Source: Lucifuga dentata (lineage: Eukaryota; Chordata; Actinopteri; Ophidiiformes; Bythitidae). Taken from it: 64,000 nucleotides of DNA. Positions within the stretch are counted from its first letter, which is position 1; each line of letters opens with the position of its first letter. The notes beneath the pieces are model-generated. The model was not told where the DNA came from, did not search any database, and saw nothing but the letters and a program-made list of their open reading frames with translations. The stretch lies in contig VXCM01000480.1 of assembly GCA_014773175.1 (NCBI GenBank), positions 99,164-163,163 on the forward strand. Reading direction: 5' to 3'. The translations under genes and the position numbers were made by a program. Below are positions 14,521 through 28,055 of this stretch, in pieces.

Positions 14521-14609
14521 CACTCAACACTTCTTGCAGCTGTTTCATTATTAAGAGCTGTAGAGCTGTGAACCACTGGAAGGCTTTTACTGTGAAGCAG
14601 CGGCAGGAA
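14521..14609 (+). repeat. Right copy of a diverged direct repeat flanking the MITE
   Basis: This is the partner of 13990-14072. It shares the GCAGCTGTTTCA, AAGAGCT, CTGTGAA and CTTTTACTGTGAAGCAGC blocks with scattered substitutions and short indels. Both copies may be fragments of one older repeat into which the MITE inserted with a duplication. Confidence 0.6.
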
Positions 14610-17600
14610 GCTTTTACCTTAATCACCATATTTAGTGACCAAATGCTGACCAACTAACAAAAACATTGTTTTTTCTTTTTGTTAGTGGATCAGTTTTAAG
14701 AGAGCAATAAGTTAGATGAAGAGGTGCAGCTGACAGGTGCTTATTATAGTAAACAACGTCATCATGCCAATCCTGTCATGTAGAAACATGGTTGGTATTG
14801 TACCTGCATTATAGATTGCTCACAGCATGGAGCAGCATAAGTGTTCTGTAAAATGCATGTGTAACCCAGACCATATAGTGTTAACAGCTGTGAAATGATT
14901 AGCCATTCAGATTGTCAGATCATAAACAATTAACAGGTGGGAAATGAATAACCAGTCAGATTACATAGCAGTGTTACGCTGCTAAGTTTGTGTATGCAGA
15001 CAAGCAGACGCTGAGAACCTATTAGAGTGAGAGGACCTACTGCTGATTGTTAATACAGGTGTCCTAGAGAGGGTCGTTTGCTATAATCAGTTGAGTGAAA
15101 CCCCATGAAACACCGGGATTGGTCAGGTTTTTTTTATTTTTGTTTGAGCTGACTTCATTGAATTTGATGGGCAGCCTACCCAGTTAGGAACCTCCATAAT
15201 GGATTGAGGACTGAGCCAGAGTATTGAACCATATTTTCCATTCTGCCACAGTTTTAGGATAAGAAGAAAAAACCTCCAAACTGCACAAGGAGAACAGCAG
15301 TTTTCATCTTCCATGCACTGCCCCATTCAAACCTCAATCAGACTATGACTGAAAAACTGCAGTAATGGTGGAATTAAGTTACTATAAATAGTAACTGGAG
15401 ATTTTGTAGTTGATGTCAGTTATAAGTCAGTTGTAAGTTGTTGATTTTAATTGTAGATACAGTGTAAATTGATATTAATATATTTGTATTTTACATTATT
15501 GAATTGAATCCAAATTCAGAGCTAGATTACAGAAGCTTCGGGTGCACCCATAATCTAAAACAGACCAGAGAGACTAGAGATCCATAAACCTGCAAAGAGA
15601 ATAAAAGAAACAAATTAATTGTATAATCTTTTATTACTTAAGTTGTGATCACTTTTATTTTCATTTTTTTATTTGTTCAATATTATCTGAAATACATGGT
15701 ACTAGTTTTATACATTTTCAGTCTTCAATGTGATTATTTTATATTGTAAATTGGACCCTCCTTGCCTCCTCCCTCCAAGTCTAGTACCATGTATTAGTAT
15801 CTATCTGATCCTGGTCCAAAATATGCAGTTATCTGTCACAATTTTTTTAATATATAAACACAGTAGACGGGTACTAGTATCTACACTTATCTGCCATAAC
15901 TGACTTGACAAGTGCTGGTCAGCATTCAGCAGCGCAGCAGATCGTTGCAGACTGCAGTCATCAGTCAGAACCGTTTGTGTATTGATTTACAATTGACGTA
16001 TGCATTGGTTCACAGACCAACAGTTCACATTCCGTTCATCCCTTTGACTAAAGATGAGTAAAATAAAACTTCAGCTGAAGTAGCCGTATTTTTCTGAGGT
16101 CTTTGCTCTTGGAAAAACACATTGAACTCTTTGTTCCTATAAATCAATGTCTGTCAGTCAGACTCTTACTTCAAGGAACAAGTCTTTGATGCAGTAAAGA
16201 ATCCAGCCATTAGCAACAATTCAGAAAGCTGCGTATTCATTTTTGTATGGCTGTTATTTGAATGTAATAAGTTTCTGATTGTTTCCAGACAACAACCTCG
16301 ACTCTCTTAACTCCCTCTTCTAGACAGCCTCTTTATTACAGTGTGAAAACTTACCTTCGAAAGGCTTTTTTCCAGGAACCTGCATGACCTGTGCTGATGA
16401 ATTAATCTCAAATCTTGAGTTCTGCATTTTGCCATCAAAAGATGGAATAGTGAACATCCTTGATGTCACCACTTCCTCCCTTCATCTGCACTATATAAAA
16501 TGGATGACATGGCTACGAATAATCAATGTTTAAAATATTATTAGCAATAGTTTGGGATGTTTGTTTAACAACACCCTTTACTGTGGTAAATGATGCACTT
16601 TTTGACCCACAGGCGTTTTCATAAAATGCCTTATTTATCTACTGTGCATTATGTGTGGTTTTGTTAACAGTATTAGTTTTTTATTGCTATTTTCTTTAAT
16701 ATTTTGATGTTTTATTATTTATTTGTATATTAATAAATATAGGCTAACAACTTGTCACTCAACCCTGGTAGTTAATATCAAGTGGGCTTCAACAGTTCAC
16801 TTTTATTTTGAAGTCCTTCTTGGTGCTGGTAGAGATCTTCCTGTGTCTCTTCAGGATGTTTGTGTGCATGTGCTCGTTTGTTTGTGTATTTATGTGTGAA
16901 GTGGAAAGGAGAGCAGGCAGGTGGTGCATGGCTGAATCACCCTCCAGCCTTTTCATATTTGCTGCTGTCACTTTTCAGCGAATCCACTCCTCTCAGCAGA
17001 CAAGTGCTGCTCTTACAATCTGTCTCCTTCACTGGAACATCTGTATCCAACCAACTAGGACACACACACACACACCAACTCTTTTAAACATTATTTAAAC
17101 ACATCATTTTTTCTAAACTGCTGTCACTGCATCCCAAAGACAATAAGTACCAGCTTACAACTGACAGGGGGCGCTAGAGAACAATACCCACTGGTCCCTG
17201 CTCCTGTGGGAGGAGCTCATGGCTCAGTGGGAGGACTTGTCACTCTGAAAACTGCTGAAAACTTTGAATGAATGTGAAATAAGCCAGATTTGCCATGATG
17301 AACTAATTTCTATCTATTATCTTTCAAATATCTTACAGGTATCTCCCTTCAGTGATCATTGTGTGTATTGATCTCTGTAGCAAAATATAAAAAAAGAGCT
17401 TTCTCTGTCTAACTGCTCTGACAAAGTCATATGAGCTAAAGTTAGTGAAGAGGTGAATGGCATTTTTTAAATTGAATAACACAGATAATCTGCTCTGATT
17501 GTGATGACGCTGAATTGTACTGAATTGTACTGAATTGTCTCTCACCAATGAAGAACAGGGTGTTGTCTCTGGAGGGGAACTGCATCGTGCTCGTAGTGTC

Positions 17601-20600
17601 CTGAAACGCTATCATTATCAGTTGTTAGTCAGCCTGTTCTCGCTACCATTCTTCTCAGTCCAGCCATACGATGCTTAATCAGACACGATTCAGGATCTGA
17701 AGGGAACGCTCACACATATAATCTCACACCCTGAAATTCAGACAAATGTTTTTCAGTTGCTGCAACAGCAGCTCTTAGATGTCAGAATCTTGTTCTGAAT
17801 CTTCCCATTAAGAGACAGATCAGACGACAACCAGTGTGTGTATGCAAGCCATCTTTGTGTCACAGCAGCCCCCAGTTTCTGTTGCCTGTGGCAGTTTGGT
17901 GTATACAAGCAAACCCACTGGGTAGCACTCAGCCAAAATATGAATGAGAAGCAAAATGTCCCCTCTGGTCTCAGATGATACATTCATTGCGTCTCAGAGA
18001 CATGAACTCACTTGCCGTACTCACTGCCTTGTGAATGGAAAATGGAGTCTTTTGTTTTATTTCTTGGTGTTCTGGGTGAAGTTTTGACTGCCACCGCCTT
18101 GCATCATGAGGTGATGAGGTGGATTTAGACTTGAAAGAAAGTCAGCAGTCTGACATTTCAATTACTGTTTATGGTGCTGGCTGATTGGGAAATGAGAAAT
18201 GTGGTTGAAGGTTAGGGGCGTGTGGATGAGGAGCTGTTGCATGACTAATTGGGNGGGGGGGGGTAAGAGTGAGATGAGCCTGGCAGTGGACCAAACATGA
18301 CATCGTCTGCACACATGCTCACACCAGGGATGTAAATTAATTTCTGATTAATTAATTTAGATTCCTTTTACTTACTGAAAAAAGGAAGCTATGCCCTAAT
18401 GGTGAACATTTTGCTGACATGATGCCAACTACCACCTATGCATACTTATAACAGCTATAACGATCATCCACATTTTGCTTTAGCTGTCACAGGTGCCTTT
18501 CATCTTTGTTGTGCTCTTGGTTAAAGGAAATTATTTTAGATCTTTACTGAAAAAATACCCAGATGTTTTAAGAAGGAACCATTCAGTTGAAAAAAATTTT
18601 CATGCAGATTTTATTTTGCCATGTACCCAAAATGATTTCTGCTCTTTTCATTGTAATAGAAATAATAGAAACCAATAGAATGTGAAGAGAAAACTAATTA
18701 ATTATGCATCCATGCTCTTCAAGACAAGATAAAATTGTTAAAAATAAAGTTAAAATGTGTGTTCATGCTGAAATTTCTATTTTTATTATCTGATTTGTAC
18801 AAAAAAAGGTATTTTTACTCTCAGTTTTATAACCACTTTTTTATTATTCAAAATAAATACTAGAAAATTCCTTTAAAGATCTTCATGAGGCACTGAGAAG
18901 GATGCTTGTAAAACTCACTGATTTTGATGAATCTTGATCTAGATTTAAGAACATACTTTTATCAGACTTCAGACCTGTTCTTCTTGTTCATCTGTTTTGT
19001 AGCTTTTCATTTCTTAATGAAGAATGTAAAATGCCCTATTTGGTGTCACTGTACCCCAGAAGTGTGACATTAATGACGACCTCCTCATTTTTCTTCAGTC
19101 ATTCCTGGAACATTCCGGTAAATAAGACAAGACTGCAGGCAGCAGGTGTCTGACAGGAATCAAATTGGTCCGCCTAATCATGGCACTCTAATTGATGGCT
19201 CATTTTCCACAGTGGTGCAGAAATCTAATTAGAGATCAGCAGATCAGCAAACAGGTTTTGAGCTGTAAAGGCACAAGAAGTGACAAAACAGCTAGACCTA
19301 ATGTAGTGCCAAACATGCTGTAATTATGGGTACTAGGTATTTTTAGTCAAGTCAAATGACATTTGATTAGTGTCTAAAATATCAAAAATAGTGACAAACA
19401 CCCAGCACATGTTCCCAGAGCCCAGGGTGATGTCTTCAGATTGTTTGTTTTGTATGAATGTTGGTCAAAAAAAACTGAATTATTTTTCTTTTGATGGATG
19501 GATGGATGGGTGGATGGCTATATTTTTGTTTTGAGAAAAGTGTTCTTTGGCATTCATGTACTCTTGTTTTGTTCTTGTCGTTTATGTTAATGTTAGTTTT
19601 TTCAGTCATTTATAGATGGTATCTTTGATATGGACTATCAAAAGCAAATAGATAAATTTCCATTCAAGCCAAATATACAGTTTCTATGGCTTGGAAAGGC
19701 CCTAAAAAGCTATTAGCCAGTGGAGGAAGGAACTTCCATTCTATGGACAAACTGACAGGTTATGTTGGGTCCTCCTTTGAATAATTACTCTCTGATAAAA
19801 AAACAAAACAAAAAACAGTTATATAAAGATCTGGATAGTGAACCACTGTAAATCAAAATATTTGTGAAATGTTTGAACACATCTGTCCATGTTTGTATAT
19901 TTATCTTGTATTATTTTGTTGTTTGGAGTCTTACATTGGCATTCTACTGTTGGGTGGTTTGCATATTTTAAATCCAAATGTGGTGGGGAAAAAATGCAAA
20001 TGCAAATGTTGCAAATTTACATATATATTGCTACTTACAAATACATATAAAGCTAGTAGTGGAATATCCAGTGAGCATTATCCAGTGACTCCACAGAAAG
20101 AAATCAGTCAGCCTTGTACAATATTATAAGATTGATATAAGAGGCTTCAGGAGGAGCAGCAGCAGGTTAACATGAGCTGATTCTGGCTGATCTCCACAGA
20201 GTGACAGATTGGCGCCTACTGCTCCACAGAATGTCCCCTTCCGTCCTGTATTAATGAGCTCAGGAAAAATGAATGGAGGGATTTCGGTGAACTAGCTCTT
20301 GATGCAGGAACACAGTGCCCTCGCAGAGGAATACCATATTTAACCCTTCATTTTGCTGGTGGTCAACTACCTTCATTACTAGAGGACCTCATTTACTGTA
20401 AACTACAATGAAAAGTGTCTTTCACTGTATGAACTGAACAACTTTTGCATATGTGGGGAAATAATATTTTAGAGTAAATATTCCATGTTATCTTGCACTG
20501 CACATTTGTAACCTTTGTACATCTAATTCTTAAATGCAGTCTAATAAAAATCAGTTTAAATGTGAATATTAAGATGTGTAAACATGAAGTACAGCTATCG

Positions 20601-23600
20601 GAGCAGAGTGTATCCGTGAGTCAATATGGTACACACCTGTGGAGAGGAGCATTGACCTTTGATTACTAAGGACAACAGCCTGGAGAACCTGCTGAAGCTT
20701 CTCTGCAACATGGTGTTTAGTTTTCTTTCCTCAGCTGTTGATATTTATTTTTGAAGTGCACATATGCTGTGGAGATAGAAAGACTCTGCAGCACAGATAC
20801 TGTCTGCTGGTGTAATGTAGCTGTACTCTAAAATCTGTTCCAGCTAAAACATGCTGTCTTATGTAAATATGCATTTTGTCAACAGAAATGGAAAGATAGT
20901 GTTTATGAATCTGTCAGAATGAACTTGCGTTTGCCACTTTATTTCGACTCTTTCCATTGACGATATTCTTAAATGTTTCTCTTCTCTCTCTGGAAAGCTC
21001 GTTATCTTTCATAAAGCCTTGTACAAAACTCAGTTGGGAGTTTGTATCAATGCCTTGCACTTGTATAAGTGTCAACATGAAGGGATCTCAGTAGGAAGAC
21101 CTCATCACTTTCTTTCCTGTGGCCTCATCTCTCCTTTCCCTGAACAGCAAAGAAAAGGAGATGTTGTTACTCACGTTGGATCAGAGACAATATAATCGGT
21201 GTCAATCAGGTGGGCCCCTGAAGCTGCCAACCCTATCAGTGGGCACCTGTGACCTCATCACCATGTAACTATGGTAACAAAGCTGTAGGGAAGCAAAAGT
21301 GTGCTGAAGGTCAAAGACAATTCAGATGCTCTGTCGAGAAGGCTGGGGGACTGAGAGATGATGTGACTGGAGTGTCAGCTTGGCGCTTTCGTATCTCATG
21401 GAGTGTGGGAGGCACTTATGGGACCATCAGTACGGTTCAGTAGCACCACTTGTTCCACATACCATCCTTGTCTTGGCCACCCCTGAGCCTCTACGTGCTG
21501 ACCTAGTTTGAGTCCTTCAGGCTTAAGACTGTAGCAGCCTCAGACCCTCTCTGTGATCCTTTGAGAGTCCTAGTATCAGATACTGAAGGTTATTTTTGGT
21601 ATGTTTGGTATTAGATAGTACAACAGCTTTTTCCAACCCTTTTTGTTATTTAAATATTTAAAAAAGAAATCATATTTTTATGACATTCTATGTACGCTAT
21701 GAACTTTTTAAATAACTTTAGATATTGTTATTTAATTTTTCTTTTATTTTCTATTACCAGAAGCATATTCTGAACTGACCTCACCACTAGAAGACCCCAT
21801 TTCCCAAAAACTATGGTGTGCTTCTCTTTGAACAGAATATAGTTTTCTAGTAGGTGAAAATTGATTTCAGCTGAACTGTTCCTTTAAAATTTCTATGCAT
21901 TCTACGCAAAAATTTAAATTTAAAAGGATGCTACTTTGTTTAAAACTTTTCAGGTGGTACGTGTTTTTTTTTTTTTTNCGCTGTTGTATCACCCATCATA
22001 ACACAAATTCCAGTGTACACCTTATTTAGATTTTTTTTTTTTGCTGTATTATATATTAGTGTGTTACAGAATGAATCATGACGCTGAACTAAAGTCTTCA
22101 GCATTTCTAGTATTAACATCATCATAAATCTGTAAAGGCCTGACACATGTCTAAAGTCGGAACAGTTTATGTAAGATGTGGTCCATCAGCATTAACATCG
22201 CCCACAGCCAGGTCATGCATAACCTCTGACAGTGACATTGTAAGTGGTTTGAATGCCGTTCTCACAGTGTCATATGAGTAATTCTGTTTGCCGTGTGGTA
22301 TGGTGACATTTTAATGGAGACACCAACACAGGGGTGCATGGCTTGACTGTGTCTCTCATACAGCTCATTTATAACATGAACCAGTAGGGAGTGGGCAGGA
22401 TGAAGCGTGGGTAAAGAAACGTTGGTCTAACCTCTCCTCCACACTCTGGATCACTACGCCAATACTGGGAACTCTCTCTCCTCTTCACTGTGTTTCAGTC
22501 TGTACATTTTGCTTTCTCTACCTCTTGCTCTGCATGTTTTTCTGTTATTCCTCCATGGCCATCTTTTCCTCTCTTTTATGTCATCGAATGAGCTGTACTC
22601 TCAACCGCCAGTTGTAGGTATGCGAATACAATCCAGTGCAATAAATACAATCTTTGTGCAGCTTATAATGTTTAGTTTTGCTTGATGGAGTCAGAGAGGT
22701 GTTGATTTAGTATCAACAGGGCTCTAGATGGAAATGTTTCTGATTTCTGTATTCAGGAGTCACAACAATTGTAATAGCAAGTTTTGAGCAAGTTTGTTTT
22801 GCGAGAATCTTCCAAGTGGAGACTCCATAGTAGCTCAAACTTTCAGCCTTCCTCCTTGGTCTTTATGCTTGATATCATGCAAGCATCATTGTTAAACTTC
22901 AAAAAAGCCATTTGCTCACTCTACGCAAAGTAGAATTGGCTTTTCAGAGTAAAGTTCCTTTGTACAGTAGTGAGACTTTTAAGGATCAGACATAGTAATT
23001 TGTGAATTTTACACTTAACTCTCATCCAGAGACTTTAACTTTAACTGGCATTGTATTTTGCCTACTCCTCCTTTGTTTTGTTAAATTACAGAGGTATTTC
23101 GCTCTGAAAGGCCAATTTTAGTCTGTATACATGTGTAGAGTCATAATCACCTGTAAGCTAGCTTTAACTTTAACTCCAAACTCACTTAAGCAGCAGCTTT
23201 TTGAAACTTTGATGGTACTGTTTTCATAATACAAACAAGAAAGGGTGAAAGTTTGAGCCACCTCAGAGCTGCCACCTTGCTTTGATTGGGACTCTGGAAA
23301 GAAATGTCAGAAATGTCATCATGTGGTCACTTTGAAGCGAGCGTCATTTTTAAAGCTGTATTTTGCTGTGTTGTGATGGATTTTATTACAATAAGAGGTG
23401 CTTCTAATATTCTGCCTCCTATAGAAACATGTTTTAAGGCACTTCAACTAACTACCTACAGCCTCAAAAATGACTCTAGAGTTCAATCACTCTCTCTGAC
23501 ACAGAAAAGCTGAAAATTATATGCTTCATAAAGGTAGAATTGCAGGGCTCTGGGCAGAGGGAAGACTGTATAAAGAGTAGACTTACAGCTCCAGAAAAGA

Positions 23601-25762
23601 TTCTTCTCCTATTTCTCAGTGCACTGATGGCTCCCTGTAATATGAGCACATTTTTAGCATTTCTTTGTCTGATACTTTGTGCTGGATCTCTGTCAAGCCT
23701 CTGCTCAATGTTCACGTTGACATGATGATTTAAGGGACGTGTTCATCGCTGAAGTGTAAAAGTGTTAGTGATGTTTAACACCTGGTGCTTTTGTGACCTC
23801 AATATGGCGTTCTTACTTAGGCGTCAACTAATCAGATAATGTTGACACGACAGCATTTTATAGTCGTGGAAAGTGAGAGGCTTAGAACATATGGTAACCG
23901 GTGAGGCTATTCAAGTCTGTATTTGTTTTCGTAAAGATTATCTGATGGTAAGAGGTCATTAAAAACAGCACTGTGTTTGATGTCACCTGTATTCAATTGC
24001 AGCCTTCTATATGGACTTTCTGTTAGTTCTTAACTTGGATATCTGTTGTTTTGGAAATGAGATCTAAATGAGATCTGCTTTGTCAGAAGCAACAAAAGTT
24101 TCTTTACTGGCGTCAGTCACTGGGTGAGGAAGAACTAAATGAATAGAGGGTTACTAGTTCAGTCCCAGTACTTCACTTGTGACCTCCATGTGTCTTGTGG
24201 CTCACAATTTGGCACCATATTTCCTCATTATGTGAAAACTTTAAAGGAACTTTACCCTCCTTATTTACTTTAGTTTTTATGCAAAGAAAAGGTGTAGCTA
24301 GAACTCATTGTGTAAAAAATATATTTTTGACTGCTTGGTTTGATGGTGCACCTGATGTCTGTAGTCTGACATCTGATTCTGCATTTGCATACCTGCAGCA
24401 TGTGTGCAAAGATGTTTGCACAGGTGTCAATATACTTTCATGTATTGTTTCTGTGCGCTCTTGGGGCAGTGTTGTATTTGCCAATTTGTACAGAAAAACA
24501 AAATCCAAAAAATCATGTCAGGTGGTGCAGGGCAGAGATATTCTCATATATGTGGGATATGAAATTGCAGCAAATTAAAAAAAAAAAAGTNGGGCAGAGA
24601 TATTCTCATATATGTGGGATATGAAATTGCAGCAAATTAAAAAAAAAAAAGTAATGCAAAAAGTGTTTAGTGTATGTAAAATTTCATGATAAAATGCATT
24701 TAGCACCTTGTGTTAGATGTGGAGTTCTATCACTATAATAAAGTGTGATGATGCCAGGCCAATATTCTTTCCTTCTGTTCTATTTTTTTATAATTTGGAA
24801 AGCCAGCATGTTGGTACATTTGCAGCATTAGGGTTCCCTTCTCTGTTTGATGCAGACAGTATATACATGAGACATGTAAGTGCATGTCAGCAACTCTGTG
24901 AGCTTCCGCAACCTACAGTTACCCAGAATTCCCTTCTCTGTGTCCCCTACACAGAGCCATTTTCATAGGCATGTCTTCTTAAGTCTTTAATAGGGAGGGA
25001 GGCGAGCCTTGGTGGAATTTTTCTCAGTGATATTACAGCTCAGATGTTGTCTTATAGTCCTTTTTCATATGGTAGATTATGTGTTAAACTGCACTCTGTA
25101 AAACTAAAATGGAATAAAGTAGGCAATTTGAGACATGATGTATTGAAGATAGACCCAGGAGAATACACATTATATGCTGGAGCTTAACATACCTGTGTAG
25201 TGCAAGCTCTTGGACATGTCTCCATTGTCTATTCACTATCACTGAAAGATGCAGGTAAAAAGAAAGTGATTATTTGATTCACACACAGTGTGTGTTTCCT
25301 GGTCTGGTTCATGCTTTAACTGTCCTTTATTGAAAGCACAGTTGGAGACAGAAAGAGCAATCACTCTTCAAGTTTACCAGCCTTTAAAGGGTTAAGGAAT
25401 TTTGCTCCGGCTGAACGAGAGAGAGGAGGAGGATGAGAGAGAGTTATTGCTGCCAGAGAGGGGGGGGAAGGAGGTGGAGGAGGAGGAGAGAAATGAGAGA
25501 GAGAGAGAGAGAGAGTTGCCTGTCTGCCTGTGTGAGTGTGTGTATGTGTACATGCGCTCCTCAGTGAGTGTATGCGTGCTTACACCTGGCACTCGCCCTC
25601 CCTCGCTGCTCACACCGTGGAGAGCTCTCTGCCTGTCTGGGTCATTCTTTCGCTCTCTCTCCCTTTTTTTCTTTTCTATTCCCTCCCTCTGTCTTTTGTC
25701 TTCTTCTCTTTGCCTTTTTCCTGCATTGTTTTCCCGTCCTCATCTCTCCTCCTTATGCTTAG

Positions 25763-25826
25763 GATCGTCCTAACTATGGTGCAGGATTTTTATTGCCCGA
25801 GCAGACGAACTGCTCGACTGACAAAG
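25763..25826 (+). other. Candidate cassette or alternative 5' exon in intron 1
   Basis: A roughly 120-nt pyrimidine-rich tract ends in TTATGCTTAG at 25762, followed by 64 nt and a consensus GTGAGC donor at 25827, so both splice sites look good. Entering in phase 1 from the start-codon exon, it would read Gly-Ser-Ser and then hit a TAA, and its length is not a multiple of three. It would therefore act as a poison exon or as a non-coding exon, not as a normal coding cassette. An ATG inside it (25776) stays open to the donor but leaves phase 0, which does not fit exon 2. The purine-rich stretch before it (25410-25520) could also be part of a longer first exon. Confidence 0.3.
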
Positions 25827-27579
25827 GTGAGCTGAATGAATGAGGGTTGGCAGATGGATGGATGGATTATATGGATGTTATGAATATGGTGTAATGAAAG
25901 AAATGGGCTTTGATCAGAGCTGCTATTCATCAAGATTAAGCTGTTGGTTCTTTCACAGGATTTTCATTGTGTCAAATCTGTGCAAATCTGTAGGCGTCTC
26001 AATGTGTACTTTTCAAAGATGAAGGGTTTAAGTACATGATTTACGAGCAGCGTTTAGCATCTGTGTATTTTGATTGTCGGCAACATGTGTCAAATCTTCT
26101 CACTTGCGCTGATTTATTTGCCGTGTTGCGGCTGCTGTTGTTGATGTCACCTTGACCCAGGTATTAGTCTTTCATAGCAATCAATGTCTTGTCAGTGACC
26201 CGCCACACCTTAACCATGGACGTGTGTGTGTATATGTGTGTGTGACTGTGTTAGAGAGATAGAGAATAAATCTAGATTAAGAGAAAGATTGTGTTTGTTT
26301 GATAGTGTCTTGTGTTTGTCATATGGCCATTAGAAGAGAAAATTGGGTGTGAGACAGAAGCTGAAGATGAACTGTGTCTTAATGGTGATGCCCTGTGTTA
26401 TTCATATAATATCTATCTTTATTTGTTCAGCACATTAGTACATAACACCAAGCATCTCTGTTTGCTTTTACTGATTAGGTTTCTCAGAAACCACATCACT
26501 TCTCTCTCTTTTTCATCTCCATCACCCTCTCCTTGATTTTATATTCTCGGTGTATCATTAACTAAAATTACTCCTCACCTTTTCTCTTTGCCACCTCCCT
26601 CTCCTTAATGGAGCAGAACTCAATATTGAATCTTACTTTGTGAATATTGCCTGAATTGTGTCTGTAATGCAGAAGGACTGAATGATTAATCATTTTAATA
26701 TTGAAACTGCGATTTGAAAGTGCAATTTTCAAACTGCAAAAACTTCATGTTTTTTTAATCACGGCTCACTTCGGTAACAGTGTCTTAAGTTTTCAGAGGT
26801 GAAAGTTTTAACTGATTACAGATTTGACTGAAGTGAAAACCATCGGCAGATTTAATAGCTGTAATTAATTAATGTTAATTTTATGAGTTTTCCAAAGTAT
26901 AAAAATGAAACTTTTGGCTCCTATCTGGTTAAGGGATGCAGTTATGCACAGTAGATGTGTGATACTAGACACCAATCCAGGTTTGAAGTAATTTTGAGAA
27001 AATATTGCAATTTAATTCACAATCACAATATTGGTCAGAAAAATCTGCTTTAGATAAAATTCCGAAGTTGCTCGACCATACTTTCAAGGATATTAATTCA
27101 TGTTTGAGGAATCAGGTGAGTTAAATCAGGGGAAAATTTGTCTCCATAACAACTGGAGGCGCCATGATAGAGCCCACCATGTCTGAGCCAATCCCTGGCA
27201 TAGTTCTAAAGTCCACATTATTCATTAAATTGCAAATCAGCTGAAATTTTTGGATTGTCATGTATTACACCTGTTACTTCACCATCCGACTGGAGAAAGT
27301 TGACCTCCCATACAATCCACTCTCACTGTGGATGGAAGTACAGGAAACTAACTAGAGTGGAGCTTGTCACGAGGTTGTTTATGTGGAAGATCACTCACTG
27401 TGGATAAATTTGTAGATTCAAGGAGTAAATCTGTTCAATTGGGTGCTTTGATGAAATCGTGTTGTGGTGTATGTGTTTGGTTGGCAAACTTTTTGATTGC
27501 ATGAGTTTGAGTCTTACTCTAGGATCAGCTATTTAAATAATTTTTCAAATGTTACAGTGAATTTATTTAGACAAAGTGC

Positions 27580-27860
27580 CGTTTGTTACAGCCACCAAGA
27601 AGGTGATGTTACCATTTGTTTGTTAGCAGAATATCTCAAAATGTTATGGACTGATTTGGATGAAATTTTGGGGGACAGATAATGTCAAAGTTATTAAATT
27701 TTGGAGGTGATCTGTGTCATATTGTGCATCCAGGATATAGAAGATTTTTTTAGCTTATAAAAGCAATGCTAATGGGTTTATTTCAGTGAAATTTAGCATG
27801 GTGGGATTTTGTTGGCCTTGGTGGAGGTATGTCCTCTCAGAGTGCCTTCTTGTTAAGACA
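27580..27860 (+). repeat. Old interspersed repeat copy (GCAGAATATCTCAAAA family)
   Basis: The blocks GTTAGCAGAATATCTCAAAA, GGATGAAATTTTGGGGGACA and a terminal GGAGGTATGTCCTCTCAGAG followed by TGCC match, from memory, a dispersed repeat family common in fish and other animals, whose copies end in a GGAGGTnTGnnCTCTnnGAGTGC motif. I cannot name the family with confidence. It has no coding capacity. The same 5' block forms the palindrome at 49155-49195. Confidence 0.45.
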
Positions 27861-27939
27861 TTTGTTCAACAAAGTAAGACAAAAGTACTTTTTTTTTTGG
27901 GGGGGTATGTCTGTTGAAACTCATGAATCAAAAAAGAAA

Positions 27940-28019
27940 TATTTATGTTTCTCCTCTCACTCTGTCATCCCTTTCTTATTCTCTTCTACTTATTTGCTCA
28001 CTCTGCCACCCCCTTGCTG

Positions 28020-28055
<36 letters not shown>

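Noticed and set aside
17510..17538. Three tandem copies of CTGAATTGTA
   Set aside because: It is a minor 10-bp tandem repeat with no supporting context, too short to interpret.
24195..24578. 127-codon plus-strand frame
   Set aside because: It starts at a non-ATG codon, shows no homology that I recognise, and its end runs into an N-joined assembly duplication.
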